A stretch of DNA of 12,670 nt. Source: Methanobacteriota archaeon. Lineage in GTDB: Archaea; Thermoplasmatota; Thermoplasmata; JAUWGG01. The notes under the pieces are model-generated. The model was not told the DNA's origin, did no database searches, and worked only from the letters and a program-made list of their open reading frames with translations. The position numbers were made by a program, and so were the translations under genes. Where the stretch lies: assembly GCA_030606525.1 (NCBI GenBank), contig JAUWGG010000010.1, positions 1 to 12,670 of the forward strand, in the 5' to 3' direction. This document shows, one piece after another, positions 6,491 to 12,670 of this stretch (positions within the stretch are counted from its first letter, which is position 1; every line of letters starts with the position of its first letter).

Positions 6491-8086
6491 CTATCCTCTT
6501 GGAAACCCATGCCAGGGCATTAACTTCTGTGTCTTCTTGATCTTCTTTTCTACTTCCTTCCACTTGGCATTATCGGTTATTATGGTATGCTTCCAGTTCT
6601 TGCCATAACGTAGATCCAGATAATCTTCCAGCGGATCAGGTATCAGGAATTTCCTTTCTAAGAAGTCTATCTCTTTTGGATGGAGAAAATACTCTGCTTT
6701 CAGGATAAAGATCTTATCGGATGTTTTGGGACGGGCTACAAAGAACTTGCCCTCAAGATGCCAGAACCACAGGTTGAGCTTCACGTTTCGCTTTCCATAA
6801 ATAAAGTCGCCGTTCTCATTTTCTCCAACGCCACAGCCTTCCAAACAGAGCGCTCGTAAAAGCTCTGCTTTCTTCTTGTCAGAAATCTCCTGGTAAACTC
6901 CGATATCAATATCCATATCCCATTCCATTATGTCTTTATACCTGGCATAGCCCAGCACGTTACCTTCCTGCATTACGAATGGCACTCCAACGGAATCGAA
7001 TACATCCTTCAATTTCTTCAAATCTGCAATGATTCCCTTCTTGTTATCTCGTCTTGGCGGAATACTTATCGACTTCTTATTTAGCCGTCGTATAGGCTTT
7101 TTGAAAAGTTTTTCCCATTCTTCAGCCACTGCCTCATAACTGTGGAAACGGTCAGTGAATTCTTTTGTCTTTTTAGAAATGTCGCTGATTTTCTCAGGAA
7201 TTGTTAGAAGTTTTTCAAAGGTTTTTACCACGCTTTCCACTGTATTGCCTGTCATGCGTACCGGGCATTTCGATGTTGTGATCTTCCTATCACTCCTCAC
7301 CATTGCTTCACTCGACACATAGCACACCGTAGGGATTCCAAACTGCATGGCTTCCAAGGCGCTCATCCCATAAAATCCGGAGATAGCCTGATCAAAATAG
7401 ATCGTCGCTTTTTTCTTGGCAGTGATCACCGATTCCCGGCTCACACCTTCCAGTATCTTATACTCAAATTCATATCCTTTTCCCTTCAGGATCTTCATAG
7501 CTGGGATGAATATCGTATCCGTTCCTTTCACTTTACGATTCGATGGAGTGTGTAAAATTAATGGAATCTTTTTCTGTTTCCAGGTGTTCTTCTGTTTACG
7601 GCTATCGATGCAAGCCTGCATATAATAACCTTCATATTCCGGAGAGTTCAAATCTGGCGTGATTGCACAGCGGTAATGTGCATACTTTTTGAATTCATCA
7701 ATGTTCTTGCTGGTGTGTCTACGAAATCTTGCTCCACCCACCCAACTCACAAGGATCTTATCTTCAGGAATAGATAACAGATTCCATTCCGGGTAGGGTG
7801 GATTATCATCTTTCTGGATGATCACATCTGCATTATTCACAACTTTCTGAGCTGGCTTAATTGCATTACGGGTGAGTCCGTTACGCATTCCCTTATTGCG
7901 GATCTTAGTATGTATCGATACTGGACCTATGCTTTCTATCAATTCGGAAAGCACTATGTCGCACTCTCCCCTCTCTCCGTTGTGATCTTTGATCACAGTT
8001 ACTGTGTGCCCCTTTCTGCGCATTGCCTGTGCCAACTGCCAGGCTGGCGGCGCAAAGTTCAATGATGTTAATATTATTATTTTCAT
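6491..8086 (-). CDS. Glycosyltransferase fused to a LicD/fukutin-type phosphotransferase domain
   Basis: A 531-residue bifunctional protein. Residues 1-330 are a GT-B glycosyltransferase: N-terminal strand IIILTSLNFAPPAWQLAQAM, GGARFRRHTS (117-126), HTPSNRKVKGT (179-189) and the donor-site region GFYGMSALEAMQFGIPTVCY (237-256). After a basic linker, residues about 350-500 match the LicD family: QEGNVLGYARYKDIMEWD, with the metal-binding acidic cluster DMDIDIG (390-396), VKLNLWFWH (435-443), and the typical end DPLEDYLDLRYGKNW (484-498). LicD/fukutin enzymes transfer phosphocholine, ribitol phosphate or similar groups from CDP-linked donors to glycans. The fusion suggests a glycan that is built and then capped with a phospho-group. 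No gene for making the donor is in the window. AAGGAAGG precedes the ATG. The domain calls are strong; donor, acceptor and target are unknown. Confidence 0.87.
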   Translation of the reverse strand: MKIIILTSLNFAPPAWQLAQAMRRKGHTVTVIKDHNGERGECDIVLSELIESIGPVSIHTKIRNKGMRNGLTRNAIKPAQKVVNNADVIIQKDDNPPYPEWNLLSIPEDKILVSWVGGARFRRHTSKNIDEFKKYAHYRCAITPDLNSPEYEGYYMQACIDSRKQKNTWKQKKIPLILHTPSNRKVKGTDTIFIPAMKILKGKGYEFEYKILEGVSRESVITAKKKATIYFDQAISGFYGMSALEAMQFGIPTVCYVSSEAMVRSDRKITTSKCPVRMTGNTVESVVKTFEKLLTIPEKISDISKKTKEFTDRFHSYEAVAEEWEKLFKKPIRRLNKKSISIPPRRDNKKGIIADLKKLKDVFDSVGVPFVMQEGNVLGYARYKDIMEWDMDIDIGVYQEISDKKKAELLRALCLEGCGVGENENGDFIYGKRNVKLNLWFWHLEGKFFVARPKTSDKIFILKAEYFLHPKEIDFLERKFLIPDPLEDYLDLRYGKNWKHTIITDNAKWKEVEKKIKKTQKLMPWHGFPRG

Positions 8087-8102
8087 TTTTCCTTCCTTTT
8101 AT

Positions 8103-8303
8103 TTATTCTACTATCATCTTCACGCCGTCCAGGTGCAGGGTAGCGTAAAGAAATATCCCATAATTATATACATCATAATTATCAAGAATCGATTCCTTGA
8201 AAATATCTATTGCCAAATCCTTCATTGCATCCCTGAACTCAGCATAATTATCGAAGTGATCATTAATGCATTCCAGGATCCTGATCACAAATTCTTTTTT
8301 CAT
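8103..8303 (-). CDS. Small acidic protein of unknown function
   Basis: 66 residues, soluble and probably helical at the start (KKEFVIRILECINDHFDNYAEFRDAMKDLAIDIF), then a tyrosine-rich middle (DNYDVYNYGIFLYATLHL). No motif, signal or membrane segment is recognised. Its ATG overlaps the stop of the preceding small gene by four bases (ATGA), and GGAG lies five bases upstream, so the two are probably co-translated. The glycosyltransferase-LicD gene starts 16 bases after its stop. Confidence 0.65.
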   Translation of the reverse strand: MKKEFVIRILECINDHFDNYAEFRDAMKDLAIDIFKESILDNYDVYNYGIFLYATLHLDGVKMIVE

Positions 8304-8503
8304 TCAATCTCCATGGGCTTTATTCTTGCGAATCGCAATTGTATTAATTCAACACTAAGCCCCATTGACTCCATTAATTCTTGATTTTTCTCAGCTTCAT
8401 CAGGATCAAATCTTGTAGCTAATAATGGATCAGTTATCATTTCATTGCTATTGTTCTCGATTTTTACAAGATATCCAGGACCACTTTTAATAATAATTTT
8501 CAT
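8300..8503 (-). CDS. Small soluble protein of unknown function
   Basis: 67 residues. It opens with a short strand pair (MKIIIKSGPGYLVKIENN), followed by a charged helix (DPDEAEKNQELMESMGLSVELIQLRFARI). No known motif, zinc site or signal. AGGAG lies six bases before the ATG at 8503. It starts 27 bases after the minor head protein and ends in an ATGA overlap with the next gene. It is the first gene of the accessory block that separates the minor head protein from the connector genes. Confidence 0.68.
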   Translation of the reverse strand: MKIIIKSGPGYLVKIENNSNEMITDPLLATRFDPDEAEKNQELMESMGLSVELIQLRFARIKPMEIE

Positions 8504-8530
8504 ATTTTCTCCTTTTTCACGCTTTTCATT

Positions 8531-9409
8531 CTACATCACAATAACGGTTTCAGTACGGCACTTCCAATGGAACGGTGGAAACGGCGTATGCGATCCACTC
8601 ACACCTATTGGATTTTCATTATCATCATAGATCACATCTTTCTCATTCACCCATGGAGCTAATGATTTTATATATTCCCTGGTCTTATCCAAGTTGCCTT
8701 GTTCCAGTTCAATATCTAATAACTTATCTCGTATTTCCACAGCATCGCTCAGGGGATAGACTTTATGTTGGGAAACCAATGCCCTGCAAATATCACTGGT
8801 CCTGTCATCCATCGGATTGATCAGCGTGTAACCACGTGCACCGGCTTTCTCATAACCGCGCAAACGTCCGAACTCTCGAACCCTCAAGCTGGTATGTTCA
8901 GCCAATCCCTGCCAGTAAGGTCTGCCTTTTTTAGTGAGATCTTTGAATTGATTCTGAAGCTGATCCGTAAGTTGATGCATTGTTGCGCCGCGATCAATTG
9001 CGGTGTATAATGTTTCACTGAATTTTGTAGAAAGATCCGCATTGAAATGTTCTCCAATCCAGAAGTTCTGCTGCTTGCTGAAGATGGCGGCGGTTCTTTG
9101 TTCCGTCACTCCATACAGCCCAATCCCAAACTGACCGGCCACTTCTTTTTGAACGTCATTCAATCCATATTTAAAGTTCTTCTCTATGAAAGTCTTGGTC
9201 TGTTTTCGCACTTCAGCAGCAAACTCTTCACCCAGCTGAACATTGATCGTGTTCATTAGTTCATCCATTACAGTGGATGTTATGTGCTGAGTTGCTTTCG
9301 TAGCGATCAACATACGGATTGCCTGCTTGCTAGCATCACGCACAGAATCTTTCCAGGCATTATTCAGCACCTGGTAATATTGGAACATCAATTGATCATA
9401 ACTATTCAT
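8531..9409 (-). CDS. SPP1 gp7 / Mu gpF-like minor head morphogenesis protein
   Basis: 292 residues. The N-terminal two thirds are helical (IRMLIATKATQHITSTVMDELMN, AAEVRKQTKTFIEKNF, MHQLTDQLQNQFKDL). Residues 170-286 carry the family signature: EHTSLRVREFGRLRGYEKAG, then NPMDDRTSDICRAL with DDRT (201-204) and Cys208, and the C-terminal PFHWKCRT (279-286) with His281 and Cys284, a likely metal-binding set. Proteins of this family bind the portal or enter the head in small copy number and help head assembly or DNA delivery. The gene normally sits next to the portal, but here the portal is more than 6 kb away. The ATG lies within the end of the zinc-ribbon gene (8-base overlap), with only a modest AGAAGAG ribosome binding site, so coupling is likely. 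Confidence 0.9.
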   Translation of the reverse strand: MNSYDQLMFQYYQVLNNAWKDSVRDASKQAIRMLIATKATQHITSTVMDELMNTINVQLGEEFAAEVRKQTKTFIEKNFKYGLNDVQKEVAGQFGIGLYGVTEQRTAAIFSKQQNFWIGEHFNADLSTKFSETLYTAIDRGATMHQLTDQLQNQFKDLTKKGRPYWQGLAEHTSLRVREFGRLRGYEKAGARGYTLINPMDDRTSDICRALVSQHKVYPLSDAVEIRDKLLDIELEQGNLDKTREYIKSLAPWVNEKDVIYDDNENPIGVSGSHTPFPPFHWKCRTETVIVM

Positions 9410-9575
9410 TCTCTTCTAACCCGTGGATCTCTCCAAATTCATATTGATAGCCACATAATATACATTTGTAAATTCGTATATGAATGCCCTCTTCGTCATG
9501 TTTATAATGCACTTTAATTGTTCCTTTATTATCACAATTTTTACAATTAAAATACTTAGTGCTTTCTTCTTTCAC
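9402..9575 (-). CDS. Zinc-ribbon mini-protein with GTG start
   Basis: 57 residues, easily missed because it is short and starts with GTG. The start overlaps the terminase stop by four bases (GTGA) with AAGGAGA upstream, and its stop overlaps the minor head gene by eight bases. Two CxxC pairs, CKNC (11-14) and CILC (38-41), are spaced as in a zinc ribbon, with strands between them (GTIKVHYKHD, GIHIRIYKC). Small zinc-binding proteins near terminase and head genes occur in several phages. Mu Com, a zinc-finger translational activator of mom, is one known small example, but I cannot show that this is related to Com. Role unknown; nucleic-acid binding or a structural role in head assembly are both possible. 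Confidence 0.8.
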   Translation of the reverse strand: MKEESTKYFNCKNCDNKGTIKVHYKHDEEGIHIRIYKCILCGYQYEFGEIHGLEENE

Positions 9576-11119
9576 ACTCTCCTTGCTCTGGCACGTCCGC
9601 GCCTGGGATTATATCCTGGGAACTGTTGAAGCCAGCCTTCGGTTGCGTCCGGTCCATCCAGATATCCATCGGGATAAGCTAAAAATTGTTCTTCCAAAGT
9701 CTTCGTATCCTGCCCGTCCGGGAAGATCACCTTGCCCTGTTCGATAATTGTTTCCAGGGATTCGATTCGTTCTGTTTTCTTTCCTTTGTTATCATACTTG
9801 CGGATCTTATGTGTTATGGAAGTCATCCCTTTTGCCTGGCAAAACAGATCGAAGTCACGGCAGAAATTACGGTACTGATCAAAGTTCCCCTCCACGTAAG
9901 CACGGAACCGACTGCCAAATTTAACTAAGAGTTCCTCGAAAGCTGTATAATAAGCTAAGAAGAAAGCGGAGTCTTTCTCCTGCCGTACTCGTAGATGGGT
10001 TACATAATATTTATTCTCTTCCCGGAATCCGCCTAAAAAAGCCTTATAACAGCTCTTCTCTCCCGGCGCAAGGTCGGCGTATAGCCGAGCATAACTTCGC
10101 TTCATCTTGGGTAATCTTCGCCACCTGCTGAACCATTCCCATTTGAATACTTTGCCCTCGATGATCTTCTTTCCCATCATCTCACGCAGATAGTTCACAC
10201 TTCCCATTGTCTTTTTTATTTCAGCAAGCTGTTCTGTGGGATATTGTTCTGGCCAGCGGCTGGTTCCATCTTTCATTTCCAGAGGAAAGCGCATTAATAT
10301 TTTCTTCCCGGATACAAGATGCTTCCTCTCATCGGGACGTGCCTTCGGATCTTCCGCTTTGATCTCTTCTATTATTACATCTTCCAATTGGCAAATGGCA
10401 AAGTTCGGATGTGTAAGATTCCCCTTCCATATTACACGTCCATCTTTTTGAGGATCGAGTGCACCAAGAATTTCACCCAGGATCTTATCCAGTTTTCGTT
10501 TGCCTATGGTATAGCTGCCAATATTGATGGATTGATCAATATCATCGCAGTCGATAAGTCCGGGACGTTTAGCGGTTTTAGGATTCAATGTTCCTTTTAT
10601 CGTTTGTTTAATTGATCGTGCTCTTATCCTGGCATTATTCTTTAAATAAAAATCTTCCTCGTCACCATCTATTATTTTTAATTCTGGAAAATCGCTCATG
10701 ATTCTGCGGTTATAGGAAAGTTCATTGTGCAAAAAAGAAGTTTTCTCGGAAGCAATATCGATGTCTGCTCCAATCACAATTATAAAGTCTTCATCTTTCA
10801 TCAGTTTCCATATTTCATAAGCAGGTCCCATTCGTACTGTTTTTCCAAAACCCCTGAAACCCGTATCGACAGTTAAGCCTTTAATATTACTTTCGACTAT
10901 TTCAAATTCTTCTTTATGATCATCACAAAATGGAAGTGTGAAAATATGAGGCAGGTATGTTATACACATAAATGAAAAAGCTTTCCATCCTTCGCCGGCG
11001 ACTTTCTCCACTCTTTGTGCTTTCTTGCCGGGTGTGTCGTCGGGAAAAGGAAGTATCGAAGGAGTTCTGGCAGCTATCTCGAATAATTCTTTCTGCTGGA
11101 TCTTGGTGAATTTATACAT
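9572..11119 (-). CDS. Terminase large subunit (packaging ATPase and nuclease)
   Basis: A 515-residue DNA-packaging motor that docks on the portal, pumps DNA with ATP and cuts the concatemer. The ATPase half has a Walker A site, GFRGFGKT (87-94), and a Walker B-like strand, GLIDCDDID (187-195), with an acidic pair where D-E is usual. The C-terminal RNase H-like nuclease shows Asp349 in LYADLAPG (346-353), Glu410 in AYVEGNFD (407-414) and an acidic cluster YPDGYLDGPDATEG (482-495), close to the common 'hDD-PDA' motif. The length is standard. The very C-terminus is basic (RRGRARARR). It overlaps the small subunit by eight bases at its start and the zinc-ribbon gene by four at its end. No missing key residue is evident. 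Confidence 0.95.
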   Translation of the reverse strand: MYKFTKIQQKELFEIAARTPSILPFPDDTPGKKAQRVEKVAGEGWKAFSFMCITYLPHIFTLPFCDDHKEEFEIVESNIKGLTVDTGFRGFGKTVRMGPAYEIWKLMKDEDFIIVIGADIDIASEKTSFLHNELSYNRRIMSDFPELKIIDGDEEDFYLKNNARIRARSIKQTIKGTLNPKTAKRPGLIDCDDIDQSINIGSYTIGKRKLDKILGEILGALDPQKDGRVIWKGNLTHPNFAICQLEDVIIEEIKAEDPKARPDERKHLVSGKKILMRFPLEMKDGTSRWPEQYPTEQLAEIKKTMGSVNYLREMMGKKIIEGKVFKWEWFSRWRRLPKMKRSYARLYADLAPGEKSCYKAFLGGFREENKYYVTHLRVRQEKDSAFFLAYYTAFEELLVKFGSRFRAYVEGNFDQYRNFCRDFDLFCQAKGMTSITHKIRKYDNKGKKTERIESLETIIEQGKVIFPDGQDTKTLEEQFLAYPDGYLDGPDATEGWLQQFPGYNPRRGRARARRV

Positions 11120-11573
11120 ATTTCTTCCTTAAGAATTCACTGAAATCAACCAGCACTTCCTGGTAATATTTCCTCAGTGTATTATTACCGGTTTGCATAC
11201 AGTACTCGATCACATCTGCCTGAAACTTAATAATGTATTCCAATATTTTGCGATCCGGTTTCATACGGTCCAAAAAAGCTTTGAACATAGAATTCAGGCT
11301 TTGCAGATCCTTGTTAAGCGGCTCATTTTCAAATCTCTCAAAAGCTTTCAACAATGCAGCATCGGCAGCTATCAACATCTTTTCACGCACATCCTTACCT
11401 TCCTCATCCTTCGTGATCCAACAACCTATCTTAATCCATTTCTTTACAGTTGCCGGTTTCACTCCTACATTGCGTGCAATCGCTGCCGCATCGGTAACTC
11501 CATTCTCATATAGTTCTTTTCCGATCTTCTTTGCATGACGATAAGCTGTAGCGTTTGGACTTGTCTTTATCAT
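11112..11573 (-). CDS. Terminase small subunit
   Basis: 153 residues, directly upstream of and overlapping the large subunit. The N-terminal part (about 17-53) is a helix-turn-helix: IGKELYENGVTDAAAIARNV, then GVKPATVKKWIKIGCW, as in small subunits that recognise the packaging site. The rest is helical (AADAALLKAFERFENE, DLQSLNSMFKAFLDRM, ILEYIIKFQADVIEYCM), fitting the oligomerisation region of a ring-forming protein. The short C-terminal tail (SEFLRKKYV) may bind the large subunit. The ATG overlaps the preceding stop by one base (TAATG). The location and HTH make the call strong. Confidence 0.85.
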   Translation of the reverse strand: MIKTSPNATAYRHAKKIGKELYENGVTDAAAIARNVGVKPATVKKWIKIGCWITKDEEGKDVREKMLIAADAALLKAFERFENEPLNKDLQSLNSMFKAFLDRMKPDRKILEYIIKFQADVIEYCMQTGNNTLRKYYQEVLVDFSEFLRKKYV

Positions 11574-11785
11574 TATTCCTCCAAAGGATTTACTTTATTT
11601 TCTTCCAGGAACTTATTCATCTTATTCCCTGGAATCCGAAGAGGTCCGTGTTTCTTTAAACGAACACACGGGAATGGATTGCGAACATCATTGATGCGGC
11701 GATATACCGTCTTGATGTTTATCCCCAATATCTCAGCGACCTCATCCGGACGGTAGGCTCGATCATCTTTAAATAATTTATTCAT
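11573..11785 (-). CDS. Excisionase-type helix-turn-helix DNA-binding protein
   Basis: 70 residues. Residues 10-58 form a winged-helix/MerR-like HTH_17 domain: YRPDEVAEILGINIKTVYRRIND holds helix-turn-helix 'PDEVAEILGI---TVYR-I', followed by a wing, FPCVRLKKHGPLRIPGNKMNKFLEE, with the usual 'RIP---l--fl' ending. Such proteins are annotated as excisionases, but many act as small regulators or in DNA packaging. Lying immediately before the terminase genes with a TAATG overlap, a role in packaging-site recognition or late-gene control is as likely as excision. No integrase or att site is visible. Confidence 0.8.
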   Translation of the reverse strand: MNKLFKDDRAYRPDEVAEILGINIKTVYRRINDVRNPFPCVRLKKHGPLRIPGNKMNKFLEENKVNPLEE

Positions 11786-11800
11786 TAATATCTCTTCCCT

Positions 11801-12037
11801 TTATTTATTTTTGGAATTGTCTGTAGTCAATCCCTGCTGTCCACTGGTGAGAATTCTTTTTCGTTCCCGCCTGGTTCTTTTTACTTTTGGCCTCTTTCTG
11901 CCTTTTAATATTTTGAATGCCCATTTCAATCGATATCTGAATGGAGCCAGCCCAATATCTGCAATCAGATCTCTTTCAATTTGATTTCTCTTCTTCCTCA
12001 CAGCTCGCACTATTTTTGTCTGTCTACTGCCGCTCAA
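11801..12037 (-). CDS. Small, strongly basic protein of unknown function, TTG start
   Basis: 78 residues, of which 26 are K or R and only 5 are acidic. A basic N-terminus (KIVRAVRKKRNQIERDL) leads to a middle with aromatic residues (GLAPFRYRLKWAFKILKG) and a second basic cluster (GRKRPKVKRTRRERKR). There is no internal ATG. GGGAG lies about ten bases before a TTG codon at 12037, which I take as the start. Nucleic-acid binding is likely from composition alone; the family is not recognised. It begins 14 bases after the previous gene and ends 15 bases before the HTH gene. Confidence 0.6.
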   Translation of the reverse strand: MSGSRQTKIVRAVRKKRNQIERDLIADIGLAPFRYRLKWAFKILKGRKRPKVKRTRRERKRILTSGQQGLTTDNSKNK

Positions 12038-12051
12038 AACTATTTTCTCCC

Positions 12052-12333
12052 TTAACTAAATGCATCGTCACCCAATTCGAAATTTGGTTTGTAATCATCT
12101 AATTTCTTAATTGATTTTTCTTCTTCGTCTTTAAATTCAATTTCTAACTGTTCTGATTTTATTTTATAGTTTTCATTTAACCAGTAACTTAAATAGAAGT
12201 CTGTTGTATCACCTGATATCAAAAGTACGTGTTTTCCCCGTGGAACTTCAATCGCTTTGTATCTATTTGTATGCCCTTCTGGTGAAGTTATAAAATAGAA
12301 TGCATTTGGTTTAAAATTTATTTTGGAAATCAT
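12052..12333 (-). CDS. Small protein of unknown function
   Basis: 93 residues. The first 60 are strand-rich (INFKPNAFYFITSPEG, RYKAIEVPRGKHVLLISGD, FYLSYWLNENY) and the rest is acidic and charged (KDEEEKSIKKLDDY, ending ELGDDAFS). No signal peptide, membrane segment or known motif. AGGAG lies eight bases before the ATG and overlaps the end of the possible 24-codon gene upstream. Part of the run of small genes before the terminase. Confidence 0.65.
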   Translation of the reverse strand: MISKINFKPNAFYFITSPEGHTNRYKAIEVPRGKHVLLISGDTTDFYLSYWLNENYKIKSEQLEIEFKDEEEKSIKKLDDYKPNFELGDDAFS

Positions 12334-12337
12334 TGTT

Positions 12338-12412
12338 TCACTCCTTTATTATTATCACGATTTTGCCACCACCTACGATGATCACATACTTTGCAATTCG
12401 ATAGATCTTCAT
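12338..12412 (-). CDS. Possible 24-residue hydrophobic microprotein
   Basis: A 25-codon frame (stop included) in the otherwise empty space between two small genes. Its ATG overlaps the upstream stop by four bases (ATGA), AAAGGAG stands six bases before the ATG, and its TGA is placed so that its last codons supply the ribosome binding site of the next gene. The product is small and hydrophobic: MKIYRIAKYVIIVGGG, then K and an isoleucine-rich end. It could insert in a membrane or be a coupling leader without product function. Chance is possible at this size. Confidence 0.4.
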   Translation of the reverse strand: MKIYRIAKYVIIVGGGKIVIIIKE

Positions 12413-12606
12413 TTGGACTCCTTTAAGCCTTCTATCTGGTTCTCATGGATATTTATAGATTTCTTCACCCGCTTACCATATTCAACTGACCAAAAAACAC
12501 GCTCCCCCTCAAAGTTTGTTAATGAGGATCTGCCTATTAATTTGCCTTCTGTCAATCTGTCAGAGAGTCGCGACTTGCGGAACATCACTATATCACCTGG
12601 ATTCAT
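12409..12606 (-). CDS. Small protein of unknown function, SH3-like appearance
   Basis: 65 residues: MNPGDIVMFRKSRLSDR, then GKLIGRSSLTNFEGERVFWSVEYG, then INIHENQIEGLKES. The opening 'GDIV-F', a strand with 'GkLIG' and a closing 'i-e-qiegl' resemble small SH3-like barrel proteins found in phage genomes, but this is only a pattern resemblance. AGGAG lies six bases before the ATG. No other motif. Confidence 0.65.
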   Translation of the reverse strand: MNPGDIVMFRKSRLSDRLTEGKLIGRSSLTNFEGERVFWSVEYGKRVKKSINIHENQIEGLKESK

Positions 12607-12622
12607 GTTTTACTCCTTTGGA

Positions 12623-12670
12623 TTAATCCTCTATAATTTTATCGTTTTTAAGCAGCTCTTTCATTCTGAG
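12623..12670 (-). CDS. C-terminal end of an upstream gene (partial)
   Basis: From the right edge a minus-strand frame of 15 codons runs to TAA at 12623-12625 (ending KELLKNDKIIED). The other two frames hit a stop within the first 30 bases. The 16-base gap to the next ATG fits the spacing of the operon. Too little is present to say what it is. Confidence 0.45.
   Translation of the reverse strand, partial: LRMKELLKNDKIIED

Noticed and set aside
4652..8086. Glycosylation of phage DNA, as in T4-like phages
   Set aside because: No hydroxymethylase, nucleotide-modifying or related base-modification gene is in the window, and the LicD domain fits glycan rather than DNA targets. It cannot be excluded from sequence alone, but nothing here supports it.
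9402..9575. Naming the zinc-ribbon protein as Mu Com
   Set aside because: Only the paired CxxC motif is shared. Spacing and surrounding residues do not give a specific match, and no mom-like gene is present.
11573..11785. A lysogeny/integration module based on the excisionase-like protein
   Set aside because: No integrase, repressor or att-like repeat is visible, and the gene overlaps the terminase operon. The family name alone does not establish excision.
1..12670. CRISPR array, tRNA, rRNA or insertion sequence
   Set aside because: No regularly spaced repeats, cloverleaf sequence, transposase gene or terminal inverted repeats were found on reading both strands.

Overview
The window is a densely packed piece of a tailed-phage (Caudoviricetes) or prophage late region. 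Every convincing gene is on the minus strand, so the genes read from the right edge to the left edge. The phage assignment rests on a recognisable small and large terminase, an SPP1 gp7/Mu gpF-like minor head protein, a PBSX-type portal and an XkdF-type prohead protease. No integrase, lysis, tail-fibre, tRNA or CRISPR feature is visible, so free phage and prophage cannot be told apart. The host cannot be named. Base composition is moderately AT-rich, AGGAGG-type ribosome binding sites are strong and frequent, and all three standard stop codons are used. This argues for genetic code 11 and against hosts that lack Shine-Dalgarno signals. One exported cargo protein ends in an aromatic-rich strand, a weak hint of a Gram-negative host.

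Layout in transcription order. (1) 12670-11573: the tail of one gene, three small unknown genes plus a possible 24-codon one, a strongly basic protein with a TTG start, and an excisionase-type helix-turn-helix protein. (2) 11573-8531: small terminase, large terminase, a GTG-started zinc-ribbon protein and the gpF-like minor head protein, linked by 1-8 base overlaps. (3) 8503-3864: an accessory block with two small unknown proteins, two large cytosolic glycosyltransferases (the first fused to a LicD/fukutin-type phosphotransferase domain, the second a tandem two-domain enzyme), a small soluble protein and an exported, probably membrane-associated protein. A near-perfect rho-independent terminator follows at 3814-3846. 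(4) 3736-1: a probable head-tail connector, an HK97 gp10-like neck protein, a probable tail terminator, the portal and the prohead protease. The protease frame runs off the left edge with no stop after 378 codons.

How it fits together: terminase and portal package DNA, the protease and gpF-like protein build and mature the head, and the connector, gp10-like and tail-terminator proteins join head to tail. The glycosyltransferase block splits this module and sits among genes expressed during assembly. Decoration of the virion, or of the host surface, with a sugar and possibly a phospho-ligand is therefore the most interesting hypothesis here. The order is also unusual, because the joining proteins come before the portal and the portal is far from the terminase. 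No gene-free stretch reaches 300 bases; the longest gap is 3737-3863, which holds the terminator and a weak candidate promoter.
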